A DNA stretch of 64,000 nt, taken from the NCBI RefSeq assembly GCF_039540375.1, contig NZ_BAABEX010000008.1:69215-133214 (forward strand), written 5' to 3'. Every line of letters starts with the position of its first letter. The first letter of the stretch is position 1. The notes below the pieces were generated by a model. That model was not told where the DNA came from and ran no database searches. It was given only the letters and a program-made list of their open reading frames with translations. Both the position numbers and the translations under genes were made by a program. Of the stretch, positions 9,805-19,638 are shown in pieces. This DNA is from Acidovorax_G lacteus. Its GTDB lineage: Bacteria > Pseudomonadota > Gammaproteobacteria > Burkholderiales > Burkholderiaceae_C.

Positions 9805-10478
9805 GCCAGCGCCCCCCGTCCGCGCCGTGCGCGTTGCAGCAGCAGCAACACCAGGAACGAAAACACCAGCATGCCCGCCGCCAGCACATGTGCGCGCTGG
9901 TAGTCGAGCGCCTCGACGTGGTCGTAGATCTGCACCGAGATCACGCGCGTGACGCCCGGGATGTTGCCGCCAATCATCAGCACGACGCCAAACTCGCCGA
10001 TGGTGTGCGCAAAGCTTAGGATGCCCGCGGTGACGAATCCAGGCCGCGCCAGCGGCAGCGCCACGGTGAAGAAGCGGTCGAGCGGCCCGGCTCCGAGCGT
10101 GGCCGCGGCTTCGAGCGGGCGCTCGCCGATGGACTCGAATGCGTGCTGCAGCGGCTGTACCGCAAAGGGCAGCGAATACACCAGCGAGCCCACCACCAGG
10201 CCCGCAAAGGTGAAGGGCAGGGCCGGAATGCCCACAAGCCCCAGCAGCGGGCCCAAGGGACCGTTGGGGCCCAGAGCCACGAGCAGATAAAAGCCAATCA
10301 CGGTGGGGGGCAGCACCAGGGGCAGTGCCACCACCGCAGACACCGGCCCGCGCCAGCGAGACCGGGTGCGGGCCAGCCACCAGGCCAGCGGTGTGCACAG
10401 CACCAGCAGCAGCACGGTGGTGACCGTGGCCAGCTGCAGCGTGAGCGTGATCGCCGCCCAGTCGGCCGAGGTCAGCAT
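9801..10478 (-). CDS. modB: Molybdate ABC transporter permease
   Basis: A 225-residue inner-membrane permease with five hydrophobic segments and the ModB hallmark SFAHTIGEFGVVLMIGGNIPGVT. I place the start at the ATG at 10478, 7 bases after the modA stop; an in-frame TTG at 10502 would overlap modA and has no better ribosome site. The middle gene of modABC. Confidence 0.95.
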   Translation of the reverse strand: MLTSADWAAITLTLQLATVTTVLLLVLCTPLAWWLARTRSRWRGPVSAVVALPLVLPPTVIGFYLLVALGPNGPLGPLLGLVGIPALPFTFAGLVVGSLVYSLPFAVQPLQHAFESIGERPLEAAATLGAGPLDRFFTVALPLARPGFVTAGILSFAHTIGEFGVVLMIGGNIPGVTRVISVQIYDHVEALDYQRAHVLAAGMLVFSFLVLLLLQRARRGRGALA

Positions 10479-10485
10479 GGGTGCG

Positions 10486-11313
10486 TCAGACCCCGTAGCC
10501 AAAGGCGCGTATCACCGCCTGGGCCGCGGGCGTGCGCAGGTACTGCAGCAGCGCGCGCGCACCGGCATGGCCTTGCCCGGGCTTGAGCAGCACGGCCTCC
10601 TGGCGCAGTGGGGCGTGCAGCGACTCGGGCACCACCCAGGCCGAGCCGCGGGCGATACGGCCCTGCTGCTGCACCTGCGACAGCGCCACGAAGCCCAGCG
10701 GCGCGTTGCCGGTGGCCACGAACTGGTAGGCCTGGCCGATGCTTTCGCCGGTGACCAGACGCGGCTCCCACCGGGCGCGCACGCCCAGCGCGTCCAGCAC
10801 CTGCATCGCGGCTGCGCCGTAGGGGGCCACACGCGGCTGCGCAATCGCCAGGTGGCGCTGCGTCCCGTCGCGCAGCACCTGCCCCTGGGCGTCCACCACG
10901 CCAGGCTCCGGGCTCCACAGCACCAGCCGCCCCACGGCGTACACGAAACGCGAGTCCGCGACCGCCTTGCCTTCTTGCGCGAGGCGTGCCGGGGTGGTGT
11001 CGTCGGCCGACAGCAGCACGTGGAAGGGCGCGCCCTGCGTGATCTGGGCGTAGAACTTGCCGGTGGCGCCGAAGGCCAGCTGCACGCGGTGGCCGGTCTC
11101 GCGCTCGAAGTCCGCGGCCATCTGCTGCATGGGGGCCGTGAAATTGGCCGCCACGGCCACCAGAACGGGCCCGGTGGGTGTTGTTTGCGCTTGCGCGCTG
11201 CCGACCGCCAAGCCTGTGGCCATGGCAAGTGCCAGCCACGCGCGCCGCGAGCCGCCCAGGAGCGCCGAGGTGCGGGGCGGAGCAGAGGCGATCAGGCGCG
11301 GACGCAAGGGCAT
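10486..11313 (-). CDS. modA: Molybdate ABC transporter substrate-binding protein
   Basis: A 275-residue periplasmic molybdate receptor. The N-terminus is a signal peptide with a twin-arginine-like SRRAWLALAMATGLAVG core and cleavage near SAQAQ (about residue 43). The mature part starts with VLVAVAANFTAPMQQMAADFE and includes FGATGKFYAQITQGAPFHVLLSAD, the ModA signature. It is the first gene of modABC and lies divergent from modE, with the probable ModE operator in the 82-base gap. The long N-region before the arginines suggests the real start could be slightly downstream. Confidence 0.94.
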   Translation of the reverse strand: MPLRPRLIASAPPRTSALLGGSRRAWLALAMATGLAVGSAQAQTTPTGPVLVAVAANFTAPMQQMAADFERETGHRVQLAFGATGKFYAQITQGAPFHVLLSADDTTPARLAQEGKAVADSRFVYAVGRLVLWSPEPGVVDAQGQVLRDGTQRHLAIAQPRVAPYGAAAMQVLDALGVRARWEPRLVTGESIGQAYQFVATGNAPLGFVALSQVQQQGRIARGSAWVVPESLHAPLRQEAVLLKPGQGHAGARALLQYLRTPAAQAVIRAFGYGV

Positions 11314-11338
11314 GGGTGCAAAGCGTGGATCAATGTCC

Positions 11339-11361
11339 CGCTATTCTTGAATGGAATAGCG
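11339..11361. promoter_or_regulatory. Probable ModE operator between modA and modE
   Basis: A perfect inverted repeat: half-sites CGCTATTC (11339-11346) and GAATAGCG (11354-11361) around a 7-base centre. This spacing and the CGCTAT/ATAGCG arms resemble the known ModE box. It lies 25 bases upstream of modA and 34 upstream of modE, so bound ModE-molybdate could repress modABC and its own gene. Confidence 0.85.
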
Positions 11362-11395
11362 CCAGTATAGCCATGGCCCCGGGCATGATGGGGCC

Positions 11396-12172
11396 ATGGA
11401 CGAACGATTGCATCTGCGCGATGCGCTGGGCCTGGACGTGGCCGACAAGCGCATTGCCATCTTGCGGCGCATTGCGGACTGTGGGTCGATCTCGCAGGCC
11501 GCGCGCGATGCGGGCGTGAGCTACAAGGCCGCCTGGCAGGCGGTGGACACCCTGACCAACCTGGCCGGGGTGCCCTTGCTCGACCGGGTGGTGGGCGGCA
11601 GCGGCGGTGGCGGTGCGCGCCTGACCGATGCTGGCCGCTCGCTGCTGGAAGCCGCACAGACGCTGGACACCGCGCGGTCGGCCCTGTTGACGCAGTGGCA
11701 GGGGCCGCAGGCAGGGTTGCGCACGCTGGCGCGTCTGGCCTTGCGCACCAGCATGCGCAACCAGTTGCCCTGCACCGTCGAAACGGTGGAGGCCTCGGGC
11801 GCTCTGGTGCGGGTAGGCCTGCGGCTCAGTCCCCTGGCAGGAAACTCGCCGGGCGACCGGATCTGGTCGCGCATCACGCGCGAAAGCGCAGAACTGTTGG
11901 CGCTGCAGCCCGGGCTGGCCGTGCAGGCGCTGTGCAAGGCCACCGCCGTGCGTGTGCTGGCCGCTTCAGGCGCTGCCTGCGCCGACGCGGCCCTGCAAGG
12001 GACGGCCCAGCGCGTGGCCCGCGGCGACTGGGGCGACGAGGTGGTGGCGCAACTGGCCGGGGGCTTGCAACTGGTCGGCTTTGCCCCCGCCCACAGCGGC
12101 CTGCGCGCGCGCAGGCGCGTGGCATTGCTGGTGGATGAAAGCGCCTGGGTGATCGCCCGCGCGGGCGACTGA
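11396..12172 (+). CDS. modE: Molybdate-dependent transcriptional regulator ModE
   Basis: A 258-residue regulator. Residues about 10-115 form the winged helix of ModE (RIADCGSISQAARDAGVSYKAAWQAVDTLTN, then LLDRVVGGSGGGGARLTDAGR). Two MOP-type molybdate-binding modules follow (about 120-185 and 195-255; note TSMRNQLPCTVETVE). The product is expected to dimerise, bind molybdate and repress modABC. It is divergent from modA across the operator at 11339-11361 and convergent with the next regulator, 30 bases apart. Confidence 0.95.
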   Translation: MDERLHLRDALGLDVADKRIAILRRIADCGSISQAARDAGVSYKAAWQAVDTLTNLAGVPLLDRVVGGSGGGGARLTDAGRSLLEAAQTLDTARSALLTQWQGPQAGLRTLARLALRTSMRNQLPCTVETVEASGALVRVGLRLSPLAGNSPGDRIWSRITRESAELLALQPGLAVQALCKATAVRVLAASGAACADAALQGTAQRVARGDWGDEVVAQLAGGLQLVGFAPAHSGLRARRRVALLVDESAWVIARAGD

Positions 12173-12202
12173 GGCGCACGCGCCTGCAGCGTGTCCTGGG
12201 TA

Positions 12203-13342
12203 TCAGCGCTTGCGGGCGCCACCGCCGAGCTTGCGGTACACCGTGGCACGGCTGATGCCCAGCGCCCGGGCGGCCTCGGCCACGTTGCCCCGGGCGTCTT
12301 GGACGGCGCGGCGGATCAGTTCCGTTTCGGTTTCACGCAGCGGCGCAGCGCCCCACGTGCCAACGGCTGGCAGGGGCGCGGACGCCCGGGCAGGCTGCGC
12401 GGTCTGTACGTGCGCCTGCGCCTGCAAGCGCAGCCCCGACCACAGCGGCAGGTCGATCACGCCCGGGCGCTGCGTGCGGGCAGCGTCCATCAGCAGCGTC
12501 CAGGGCAGGGCAAACAGGTCGCTGGCGTGCAGCGCCGAGCCTGGGGGGCGCAAAGGCATGGGCAGCATTTGGCGGGCGGCGGTGTTGGCACCGGTCACAA
12601 AGCCTTCTGCATCCAGGGTCATCAGCCCCACGCCTTCGCCGCCCAGGGCACCGCCGGGCCAGTTCAGGCGCAGCAGCAGGGCATGCGCCTGGCCGCAGAC
12701 AAGCGCATCCTCAATGGCGCGGGCCGAGCGGGCGACCAGGTGGCGCAGCTCGGGCCGTTCGGGCACCTCCACACCGGTCAGGTCCAGCATGCCCATGCAG
12801 CGGCCCGCGGGGTCGAACAGTGGCGCCCCGGCGCAGCTGAAGGCTGCGTTGTCGTCGCAAAAATGCTCGCCCCGGTGCAGCCACACGGGCTGCAATTCCG
12901 TCAGCGCCGCCCCGATGGCCGTGGTGCCGACAGCCGCCTCGCTCAGGTCCACGCCCACGCGCCCGATGGCGCGCGCACGCGCGTCGTGCCGATCCACAGG
13001 CCCTTGCACATCGACCACGATGCCGTACGCGTTGGTCAGCATGGCGAAGTAGCGCATGCCGGCGGTGGCGCGCGTGAGCTGCTCAATGACCGGGCGTGCG
13101 GCGGTGACGAGCGCATGGTGGGCTTCGGTGGCGTCGTGCGCCTGTGCGCTGCTCACGGGGGCAAAGCTCACGCGCTGGTGCGGCCGCATGCCGGCCTGCA
13201 GGCAGCGCTGCCAGGAGCGCACGATCCAGGGCTCAATCCCCGCATGGACCGCCGCCACGGCTCCGGCCTGCAGGCACTCCCGTGCGCGGGCGATAAGAGC
13301 CTGTCGGTGGGCGGCAGCGTCGGACACGATGGGCGCGAGCAT
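12203..13342 (-). CDS. GAF/Fis-type transcriptional regulator (AcoR-like, without AAA+ domain)
   Basis: A 379-residue regulator. The N-terminal two thirds match the sensory half of AcoR-type activators: the IEPWIVRSWQRCLQAGM opening and a GAF-like part (VGVDLSEAAVGTTAIGAAL, FCDDNAAFSCAGAPLFDPAGR). The C-terminus is a Fis-type helix-turn-helix (AEAARALGISRATVYRKLGG). The central sigma-54 AAA+ ATPase present in AcoR is missing, so it should act on a normal promoter. The start at 13342 is chosen for its GGGAG ribosome site; the upstream frame to 13426 looks non-coding. It is divergent from the molybdenum hydroxylase operon and probably controls it; the inducer is unknown. Confidence 0.85.
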   Translation of the reverse strand: MLAPIVSDAAAHRQALIARARECLQAGAVAAVHAGIEPWIVRSWQRCLQAGMRPHQRVSFAPVSSAQAHDATEAHHALVTAARPVIEQLTRATAGMRYFAMLTNAYGIVVDVQGPVDRHDARARAIGRVGVDLSEAAVGTTAIGAALTELQPVWLHRGEHFCDDNAAFSCAGAPLFDPAGRCMGMLDLTGVEVPERPELRHLVARSARAIEDALVCGQAHALLLRLNWPGGALGGEGVGLMTLDAEGFVTGANTAARQMLPMPLRPPGSALHASDLFALPWTLLMDAARTQRPGVIDLPLWSGLRLQAQAHVQTAQPARASAPLPAVGTWGAAPLRETETELIRRAVQDARGNVAEAARALGISRATVYRKLGGGARKR

Positions 13343-13388
13343 CGGGGACTCCCGGACGAATCGGCGCTGTGCTGCAGCGCCTGGAAGG

Positions 13389-13425
13389 TGTTGCCTTGCA
13401 TGGTGCACAGATGTGCGCTGCAACA
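13389..13425. promoter_or_regulatory. Possible operator in the hydroxylase/regulator divergent region
   Basis: In the 223-base gap between the Fis-type regulator and the hydroxylase operon, TGTTGC (13389-13394) and GCAACA (13420-13425) form an inverted repeat centred on a GTGCAC core. This is a weak, spaced palindrome and only a candidate for the regulator's site. The stretch 13426-13455 is AT-rich and could hold the operon promoter. Confidence 0.3.
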
Positions 13426-13565
13426 TGTTTCATTTTGAGAATATCCGCGCACTTGCGGGCGCTTTTCAGGGTTGTCCCTAGGGGGGTGGGCGCAGTCGGC
13501 TCCCAAGATGCTGGATGCCAATCCAGCCATCCCCGTGCGCAGCACGCCCCGAAGGAGACAGCGAG

Positions 13566-14036
13566 ATGCAAGTGCAGTTCACCGTCAATGGCCGCGCGGC
13601 CAGCCTCGACGTACCCCCCAACACCCTGCTGGTGCACGCTCTGCGTGAGCACCTGCAACTCACCGGCACCCATGTGGGCTGCGACACCAGCCAATGCGGG
13701 GCGTGCACCGTGCACGTCAATGGCCGCGCGGTGAAGTCGTGCGCGATGCTGGCCGTGCAGGCCCAGGGGGCCGAAGTGACCACCATTGAAGGCATGGCGG
13801 CGCCTGACGGCACCATGCACCCCATGCAGGCGGCGTTCAAGGACTGCCACGGCCTGCAGTGCGGCTTCTGCACACCCGGCATGGTGATGAGCGCGGTGGA
13901 CCTGTGCAAGCAGCATCCCAACGCCAGCGAGGGCGAGATCCGCGAACTGCTCGAAGGCAACATCTGCCGTTGCACGGGCTACCAGAACATCGTGCGCGCC
14001 GTGCAACAGGGCCAGAAGGCCATGGCATCGGCTTGA
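13566..14036 (+). CDS. Molybdenum hydroxylase small subunit, 2Fe-2S (CoxS-like)
   Basis: A 156-residue iron-sulfur subunit that passes electrons from the molybdenum site to FAD. The N-terminal plant-type ferredoxin cluster uses Cys39, Cys44, Cys47 and Cys59; the C-terminal helical cluster uses Cys99, Cys102, Cys134 and Cys136 (motifs GLQCGFCTPG and GNICRCTGYQ). All eight ligands are present. The start is the ATG with a GGAG site (about 13552-13557). Gene order S-L-M is a common arrangement in this family. The enzyme is a heterotrimer dimer in known relatives. Confidence 0.93.
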   Translation: MQVQFTVNGRAASLDVPPNTLLVHALREHLQLTGTHVGCDTSQCGACTVHVNGRAVKSCAMLAVQAQGAEVTTIEGMAAPDGTMHPMQAAFKDCHGLQCGFCTPGMVMSAVDLCKQHPNASEGEIRELLEGNICRCTGYQNIVRAVQQGQKAMASA

Positions 14037-14057
14037 CCTGAAAAGAGGAGAACGACC

Positions 14058-16445
14058 ATGGGTGCATCCGACTTTTCCAAGCTGCCGCACATCGGCGAGG
14101 CGCTCAAGCGCAAGGAAGACTACCGTTTCCTCACCGGCGCGGGCCAGTACACCGACGACGTGGTGCTGGCCGCGCAATGCCATGCGGTGTTCGTGCGTTC
14201 GCCGCACGCCCACGCTGCCATCACCCGCATCAACGTGGACGCCGCCAAGGCCGCGCCCGGGGTGCTGGGCGTGTTTACCGGCGCCGATGTGGCGGCCGAC
14301 AACATCAACGGCCTGCCGTGTGGCTGGCTCATCACCAGCACCAATGGCGAGCCCATGAAGGAGCCGCCACACCCCATCCTGGCCCAGGGCAAGGTGCGCT
14401 ATGTGGGCGACCATGTGGCCATGGTGGTGGCGCACACCCAGCAGCAGGCCCGCGACGCGGCCGAACTGGTGGAGGTGGACTACGACGTGCTGCCTGCCGT
14501 GGTGGCCGTGGGCGATGCGGCGGCAGGTGCCGTGCCCGGGGCGGTGGTGCACGACATTGCGCCCGACAACCATTGCTTCAAATGGGCCATTGGTGACAAG
14601 GGCGCGGTGGACGCGGCCTTTGCCAACGCAGCGCATGTGACCCGGCTCGATCTGGTCAACAACCGCCTGATCCCCAACGCCATGGAGCCGCGTGCGGCCA
14701 TTGGCAGCTACAGCCGTGCGAACGACGAGTACACGCTGTACGTGAGCAACCAGAACCCGCACGTCGAGCGGCTGTTGATGACGGCCTTTGTGATGGGCCT
14801 GCCCGAGCACAAGGTGCGCGTGATCGCGCCCGACGTGGGCGGCGGATTCGGCTCCAAGATTTATCTGTACGCAGAAGACGTGTGCCTGACCTGGGCCGCC
14901 AAAAAGCTCAACCGCAACATCAAGTGGGTGGCCGACCGCAGCGAGTCGTTTGTGAGCGACGCGCACGGCCGCGACCACGTGAGCCATGCCGAAATGGCCA
15001 TGGACAAGGACGGTAAGTTCCTGGCCATGCGCGTGCACACCGACGCCAACCTGGGCGCGTACCTGAGCACCTTTGCCAGCGCTGTGCCCACCATCCTGTA
15101 CGCCACCCTGCTCGCGGGCCAGTACACCACGCCGCAGGTCTATGTGGAGGTGGACGCCTGGTTCACCAACACCGCGCCGGTGGACGCCTACCGCGGTGCG
15201 GGCCGCCCCGAGGCCACTTACCTGCTCGAACGCCTGGTCACGCGCTGCGGCTGGGAGATGGGGCTGTCGCAGGACGAGATCCGCAAGCGCAACTTCATCA
15301 CCAGCTTTCCGTACCAGACGCCGGTGGCGCTGCAGTACGACATTGGCGACTACCACGCGTGCATGACGCAGGCGCAGCAGCTGGCCGACGTGGCGGGCTA
15401 TGCCGCACGCAAGGCCGCGAGCGAGGCCAAGGGCCTCAAGCGCGGCATCGGCTACAGCAGCTACATCGAGGCCTGTGGCATCGCGCCGTCGAATATTGCC
15501 GGGGCGCTGGGTGCGCGTGCGGGGCTGTTTGAGTGCGGCGAAGTGCGCGTACATCCCACCGGCAGCGTGACGGTGTTCACCGGCTCGCACAGCCACGGCC
15601 AGGGGCACGAAACCACGTTTGCCCAGGTGGTGGCGGCGCGGCTGGGCATTCCGGTCGAGAACGTGGACGTGGTGCACGGCGACACGGGCCGCGTGCCCTT
15701 TGGCATGGGCACCTACGGTTCGCGTTCCATCAGCGTGGGCGGCGCGGCCATCATGAAGGCGCTCGACAAGATCGAGGCCAAGGCCAAGAAGATCGCGGCC
15801 CACCTGCTCGAAGCCAGCGACGCCGACATCGACTTTGCGGGCGGCGAGTTCACCGTGCGCGGCACCGACAAGAAGATCCCGTTCGCGCAGGTCGCGCTCA
15901 CGGCCTACGTGCCGCACAACTACCCGCTCGACAAGCTGGAGCCCGGGCTCAACGAAACCGCGTTCTACGACCCGACCAACTTCACCTTCCCCGCGGGCAC
16001 CTACATCTGCGAGGTGGAGGTGGACCCGGCCACGGGCGTGGTGCGCGTGGACCGCTTCACCGCAGTGGACGACTTCGGCACCATCATCAACCCGATGATC
16101 GTCGAGGGCCAGGTGCACGGCGGGCTGGCCCAGGGTATTGGCCAGGCGCTGCTGGAAAACTGCGTGTACGACCGCGAGACCGGCCAGCTGCTCACCGGCA
16201 GCTTCATGGACTACGCCATGCCGCGGGCCGACGACTTTCCGGAGTTCCGCCTTGGCCATGTGTGCACGCCCTGCACGCACAACCCGCTGGGCACCAAGGG
16301 CTGCGGCGAGGCCGGGGCCATCGGCTCACCGCCCGCAGTCATCAACGCCGTGCTCGACGCACTGGCCCCGCTGGGCGTGAAGGACCTGGACATGCCCGCA
16401 TCGCCCCAGCGCGTGTGGGACGCCATCCAAAGCGCCAAGGCCTGA
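14058..16445 (+). CDS. Molybdenum hydroxylase large subunit (form II CoxL / xanthine dehydrogenase family)
   Basis: A 795-residue catalytic subunit holding molybdopterin cytosine dinucleotide. It shows DVGGGFGSK near residue 260, GQGHETTFAQVVA near 515 and the conserved catalytic glutamate E751 in KGCGEAGAIG. The active-site loop is AYRGAGR (residues 377-383), not the AYRCSFR loop of true CO dehydrogenase, so this is a form II enzyme; carbon monoxide is unlikely to be its substrate. Nothing in the sequence names the substrate (an aromatic, N-heterocyclic or aldehyde compound is usual). A strong AGAGGAG site precedes the ATG. Confidence 0.93.
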   Translation: MGASDFSKLPHIGEALKRKEDYRFLTGAGQYTDDVVLAAQCHAVFVRSPHAHAAITRINVDAAKAAPGVLGVFTGADVAADNINGLPCGWLITSTNGEPMKEPPHPILAQGKVRYVGDHVAMVVAHTQQQARDAAELVEVDYDVLPAVVAVGDAAAGAVPGAVVHDIAPDNHCFKWAIGDKGAVDAAFANAAHVTRLDLVNNRLIPNAMEPRAAIGSYSRANDEYTLYVSNQNPHVERLLMTAFVMGLPEHKVRVIAPDVGGGFGSKIYLYAEDVCLTWAAKKLNRNIKWVADRSESFVSDAHGRDHVSHAEMAMDKDGKFLAMRVHTDANLGAYLSTFASAVPTILYATLLAGQYTTPQVYVEVDAWFTNTAPVDAYRGAGRPEATYLLERLVTRCGWEMGLSQDEIRKRNFITSFPYQTPVALQYDIGDYHACMTQAQQLADVAGYAARKAASEAKGLKRGIGYSSYIEACGIAPSNIAGALGARAGLFECGEVRVHPTGSVTVFTGSHSHGQGHETTFAQVVAARLGIPVENVDVVHGDTGRVPFGMGTYGSRSISVGGAAIMKALDKIEAKAKKIAAHLLEASDADIDFAGGEFTVRGTDKKIPFAQVALTAYVPHNYPLDKLEPGLNETAFYDPTNFTFPAGTYICEVEVDPATGVVRVDRFTAVDDFGTIINPMIVEGQVHGGLAQGIGQALLENCVYDRETGQLLTGSFMDYAMPRADDFPEFRLGHVCTPCTHNPLGTKGCGEAGAIGSPPAVINAVLDALAPLGVKDLDMPASPQRVWDAIQSAKA

Positions 16446-16460
16446 CAGGAGGACCGGACC

Positions 16461-17255
16461 ATGTACACATTCACTTACGAAGCCCCCACCTCCACCGCAG
16501 CGGCCGCGCAGCTGGCCGCCGCCGGTGGCAAGCCGATTGCGGGCGGGCAGAGCCTGCTGCCGTCCATGCGGCTGCGCCTGTCCAACCCTGGGCAACTGGT
16601 CGATCTGAACGGCGTGGCCGAGCTGGCGGGCATCCGCCGCGAGGGCAACGCCATCGTCATCGGCGCGATGACGCGCCACATGGATGTGGCGCAGAGCCCC
16701 GTGGTGCGCGAGGCCATCCCGGGCCTTGCGGGCCTGGCCGCGCACATTGGCGACCGCCAGGTGCGCGCCCGCGGCACGCTGGGCGGCTCGGTGGCCAACA
16801 ACGACCCGGCCGCCTGCTACCCCAGTGCGGTGCTCGGGCTTGGGGCCACCGTCATCACCCACCGGCGCGAGATCGCGGCCGACGACTTCTTTGTGGGCAT
16901 GTACACCACGGCCCTGGAAGAAGGCGAGCTGATCACGGCCATCCGCTTCCCGATTCCGCAGCGCTCCATCTACATGAAGTTCCGCCAGCCGGCCTCGCGC
17001 TTTGCGCTGGTGGGCGTGTTCGTGGCGCAGACGGCGGCGGGCGTGCGCGTGGCCATCACGGGCGCGGCCAGCTGCGTGTTCCGCCATGCGGGGCTCGAAG
17101 CGGCGCTGACGGCCAACTTCACGCCTGCGTCGGCCGCGGCCGTGCGCATCGACGCCAGCGAGCTCAATGGCGACCTGCACGCCAGCGCCGCCTACCGCGC
17201 GCAGGTCATCAGCGTGCAAACCCAGCGCGCTGTGGCCGCGCTGCTGCAGGGCTGA
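16461..17255 (+). CDS. Molybdenum hydroxylase medium subunit, FAD-binding (CoxM-like)
   Basis: A 264-residue flavoprotein subunit. FAD-binding motifs of the CoxM/XdhB family are intact: AGGQSLLPSMRLRLSNP near residues 30-46 and a second loop near 100-116 (RARGTLGGSVANNDPA). The C-terminal CO_deh_flav_C-type domain follows from about residue 170. It lies 15 bases after the large-subunit stop with an AGGAGG site. It completes the S-L-M enzyme. Confidence 0.93.
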   Translation: MYTFTYEAPTSTAAAAQLAAAGGKPIAGGQSLLPSMRLRLSNPGQLVDLNGVAELAGIRREGNAIVIGAMTRHMDVAQSPVVREAIPGLAGLAAHIGDRQVRARGTLGGSVANNDPAACYPSAVLGLGATVITHRREIAADDFFVGMYTTALEEGELITAIRFPIPQRSIYMKFRQPASRFALVGVFVAQTAAGVRVAITGAASCVFRHAGLEAALTANFTPASAAAVRIDASELNGDLHASAAYRAQVISVQTQRAVAALLQG

Positions 17256-17300
17256 CGCCTGCGCCCGTCCCGGTGCGCAGACGCTGCACCGGGTTGGGCA

Positions 17301-17357
17301 TCAAAATGGCTGCTCGTGCTTCATAATCAAGCACGAACAGCTATCAAAATAATAGCA
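17301..17357 (+). repeat. Dispersed hairpin repeat, copy 2 (abuts coxD start)
   Basis: Same family as copy 1: TCAAAATGGC, then a hairpin GCTGCTCGTGCTT/AAGCACGAACAGC with one mismatch, then CTATCAAAATAATAGCA. The last base touches the ATG of the MoxR-type ATPase gene, so the element supplies the whole translation-initiation region of that gene. It sits between the enzyme genes and the maturation genes and may modulate read-through. Confidence 0.85.
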
Positions 17358-18296
<939 letters not shown>

Positions 18297-18297
18297 G

Positions 18298-19599
18298 GTG
18301 TCCGTGCAGGCCCCGGCCGCTGACCGTAGCAGCGCCGCCCCCCCGCGCGCCCCGGCCCTGGGCGACGCCCGCCGCGGCAAGCTGGCCGACAACCTGACCG
18401 GCTTTGGCCGTGCACTGCGCCGCGCCGGTCTGCCGGTGGATGCTGCCCGCATCGCGCTGGCCCAGCAGGCCTTGCAGTGCGTGGCGCTGCGGCGCGACGA
18501 CGTGGCCGCCGCGCTCGAAGCCGTGCTGGTCTCGCGCGAGCAGGACCGGGGCGTGTTCCGCGAGCTGTTTGCCGCGTACTTCCGCAACCCCGACCTTGCA
18601 CAGAAGCTGCTGGCCCAGATGCTGCCCAGCGCCCAGGCCCCGGCCGCGCCCAGCCCGCGCCGCCCGCGCGTGGCCGAGGCCCTGGCCCCGGTGCGCGCGG
18701 CCCGGCAGTCGGCACCGCCTGCGGCCGAGACACCGGTGGAATTCGACGCCGCGATGACGGCCAGCGACCGCGAGCGGCTGCGCCAGGCCGACTTCCAGCA
18801 ACTGAGCGCGAGCGAATACCGGCTGGTGGAGCGCCTGGCGCGCGAGCTGCCGCTGCCCCTGCCCGAATACGCGGCCCGCCGCCGCAGCCCGGGCGCCCGC
18901 GGCAGCGTGCCCGACTGGCCCGCCCTGCTGCGGCGCAGCCTGCGCCACGGCGGCGAATGCCTGGAGCTGCCGCGCCGCGCGCGCCGCAGCCTGCCGCTGC
19001 CGCTGCTGGTGCTGGTCGATGTGTCGGGCTCCATGGAGCGCTACAGCCGCCTGCTGCTGTCCTTTCTGCACGCGGCCACCGCCCCGGGCCGCGCCGGGGC
19101 CCCGCGCGGCCTGCGGCGCGACGTCATGGCCTTTGGCACCCAGCTCACCGACCTGACCCCGGCGTTTGCTCTGGCCGACACCGACGCCATGCTGCTGCAA
19201 GCCGCGCGCAGCCTGCCTGACTTTGGCGGCGGCACCCGGCTGGGCGAGAGCCTGGGCACGTTGCGCATGCGCCATGCCCGCCGCCTGGTTGGCCGCCGCA
19301 CGCTGGTGCTGGTGGTGAGCGACGGCCTCGACACCGGCACGCCCGAGGCGCTGGCGCAAGAACTCGCCTGGCTGCGCCGCCACTGCGCGCGGCTGGTGTG
19401 GCTCAACCCGCTGCTGCGCTTTGACGGCTATGCGCCCAGCGCGCGCGGTGCTGCGGCCCTGCACCGCGCCTGCGACGCCATGCTGGCCGTGCACAACCTG
19501 CACAGCCTGCAGGCGCTGGCCGAGCACCTGGCCCAACTGCTGCGCAGCGCGCCGCGCGGCCTGGCACCCCAGGCCATTGCGCGCGCTGCGCTTCCCTGA
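18298..19599 (+). CDS. coxE: VWA-domain protein, CoxE-like
   Basis: A 433-residue protein with an Ala/Pro/Arg-rich first half and a von Willebrand A domain in the C-terminal part. The metal-site motif DVSGS is visible (LVLVDVSGSMERYSRLLL, about residue 240), with a later LVVSDGLDTG. CoxE is the VWA partner of the CoxD ATPase. The start is a GTG 2 bases after the coxD stop, with GGAGGG just upstream, so the pair is coupled. No signal peptide, thus cytoplasmic. Confidence 0.88.
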   Translation: MSVQAPAADRSSAAPPRAPALGDARRGKLADNLTGFGRALRRAGLPVDAARIALAQQALQCVALRRDDVAAALEAVLVSREQDRGVFRELFAAYFRNPDLAQKLLAQMLPSAQAPAAPSPRRPRVAEALAPVRAARQSAPPAAETPVEFDAAMTASDRERLRQADFQQLSASEYRLVERLARELPLPLPEYAARRRSPGARGSVPDWPALLRRSLRHGGECLELPRRARRSLPLPLLVLVDVSGSMERYSRLLLSFLHAATAPGRAGAPRGLRRDVMAFGTQLTDLTPAFALADTDAMLLQAARSLPDFGGGTRLGESLGTLRMRHARRLVGRRTLVLVVSDGLDTGTPEALAQELAWLRRHCARLVWLNPLLRFDGYAPSARGAAALHRACDAMLAVHNLHSLQALAEHLAQLLRSAPRGLAPQAIARAALP

Positions 19600-19638
19600 A
19601 TCCACCGTATCACCGACTGCCGCTGAAGGAACCCCACC

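Noticed and set aside
13395..13415. A sigma-54-like GG/GC promoter before the hydroxylase operon
   Set aside because: The spacing between the GG and GC elements is one base too long, and the adjacent regulator lacks the AAA+ domain that sigma-54 needs.
13233..16280. A 1015-codon open frame on the minus strand opposite the hydroxylase genes
   Set aside because: It is a mirror frame of the large and small subunits, rich in His, Val, Gly and Arg, with no family likeness or ribosome site.
14058..16445. Enzyme as a true aerobic CO dehydrogenase
   Set aside because: The active-site loop is AYRGAGR; the AYRCSFR loop with the catalytic cysteine is absent.
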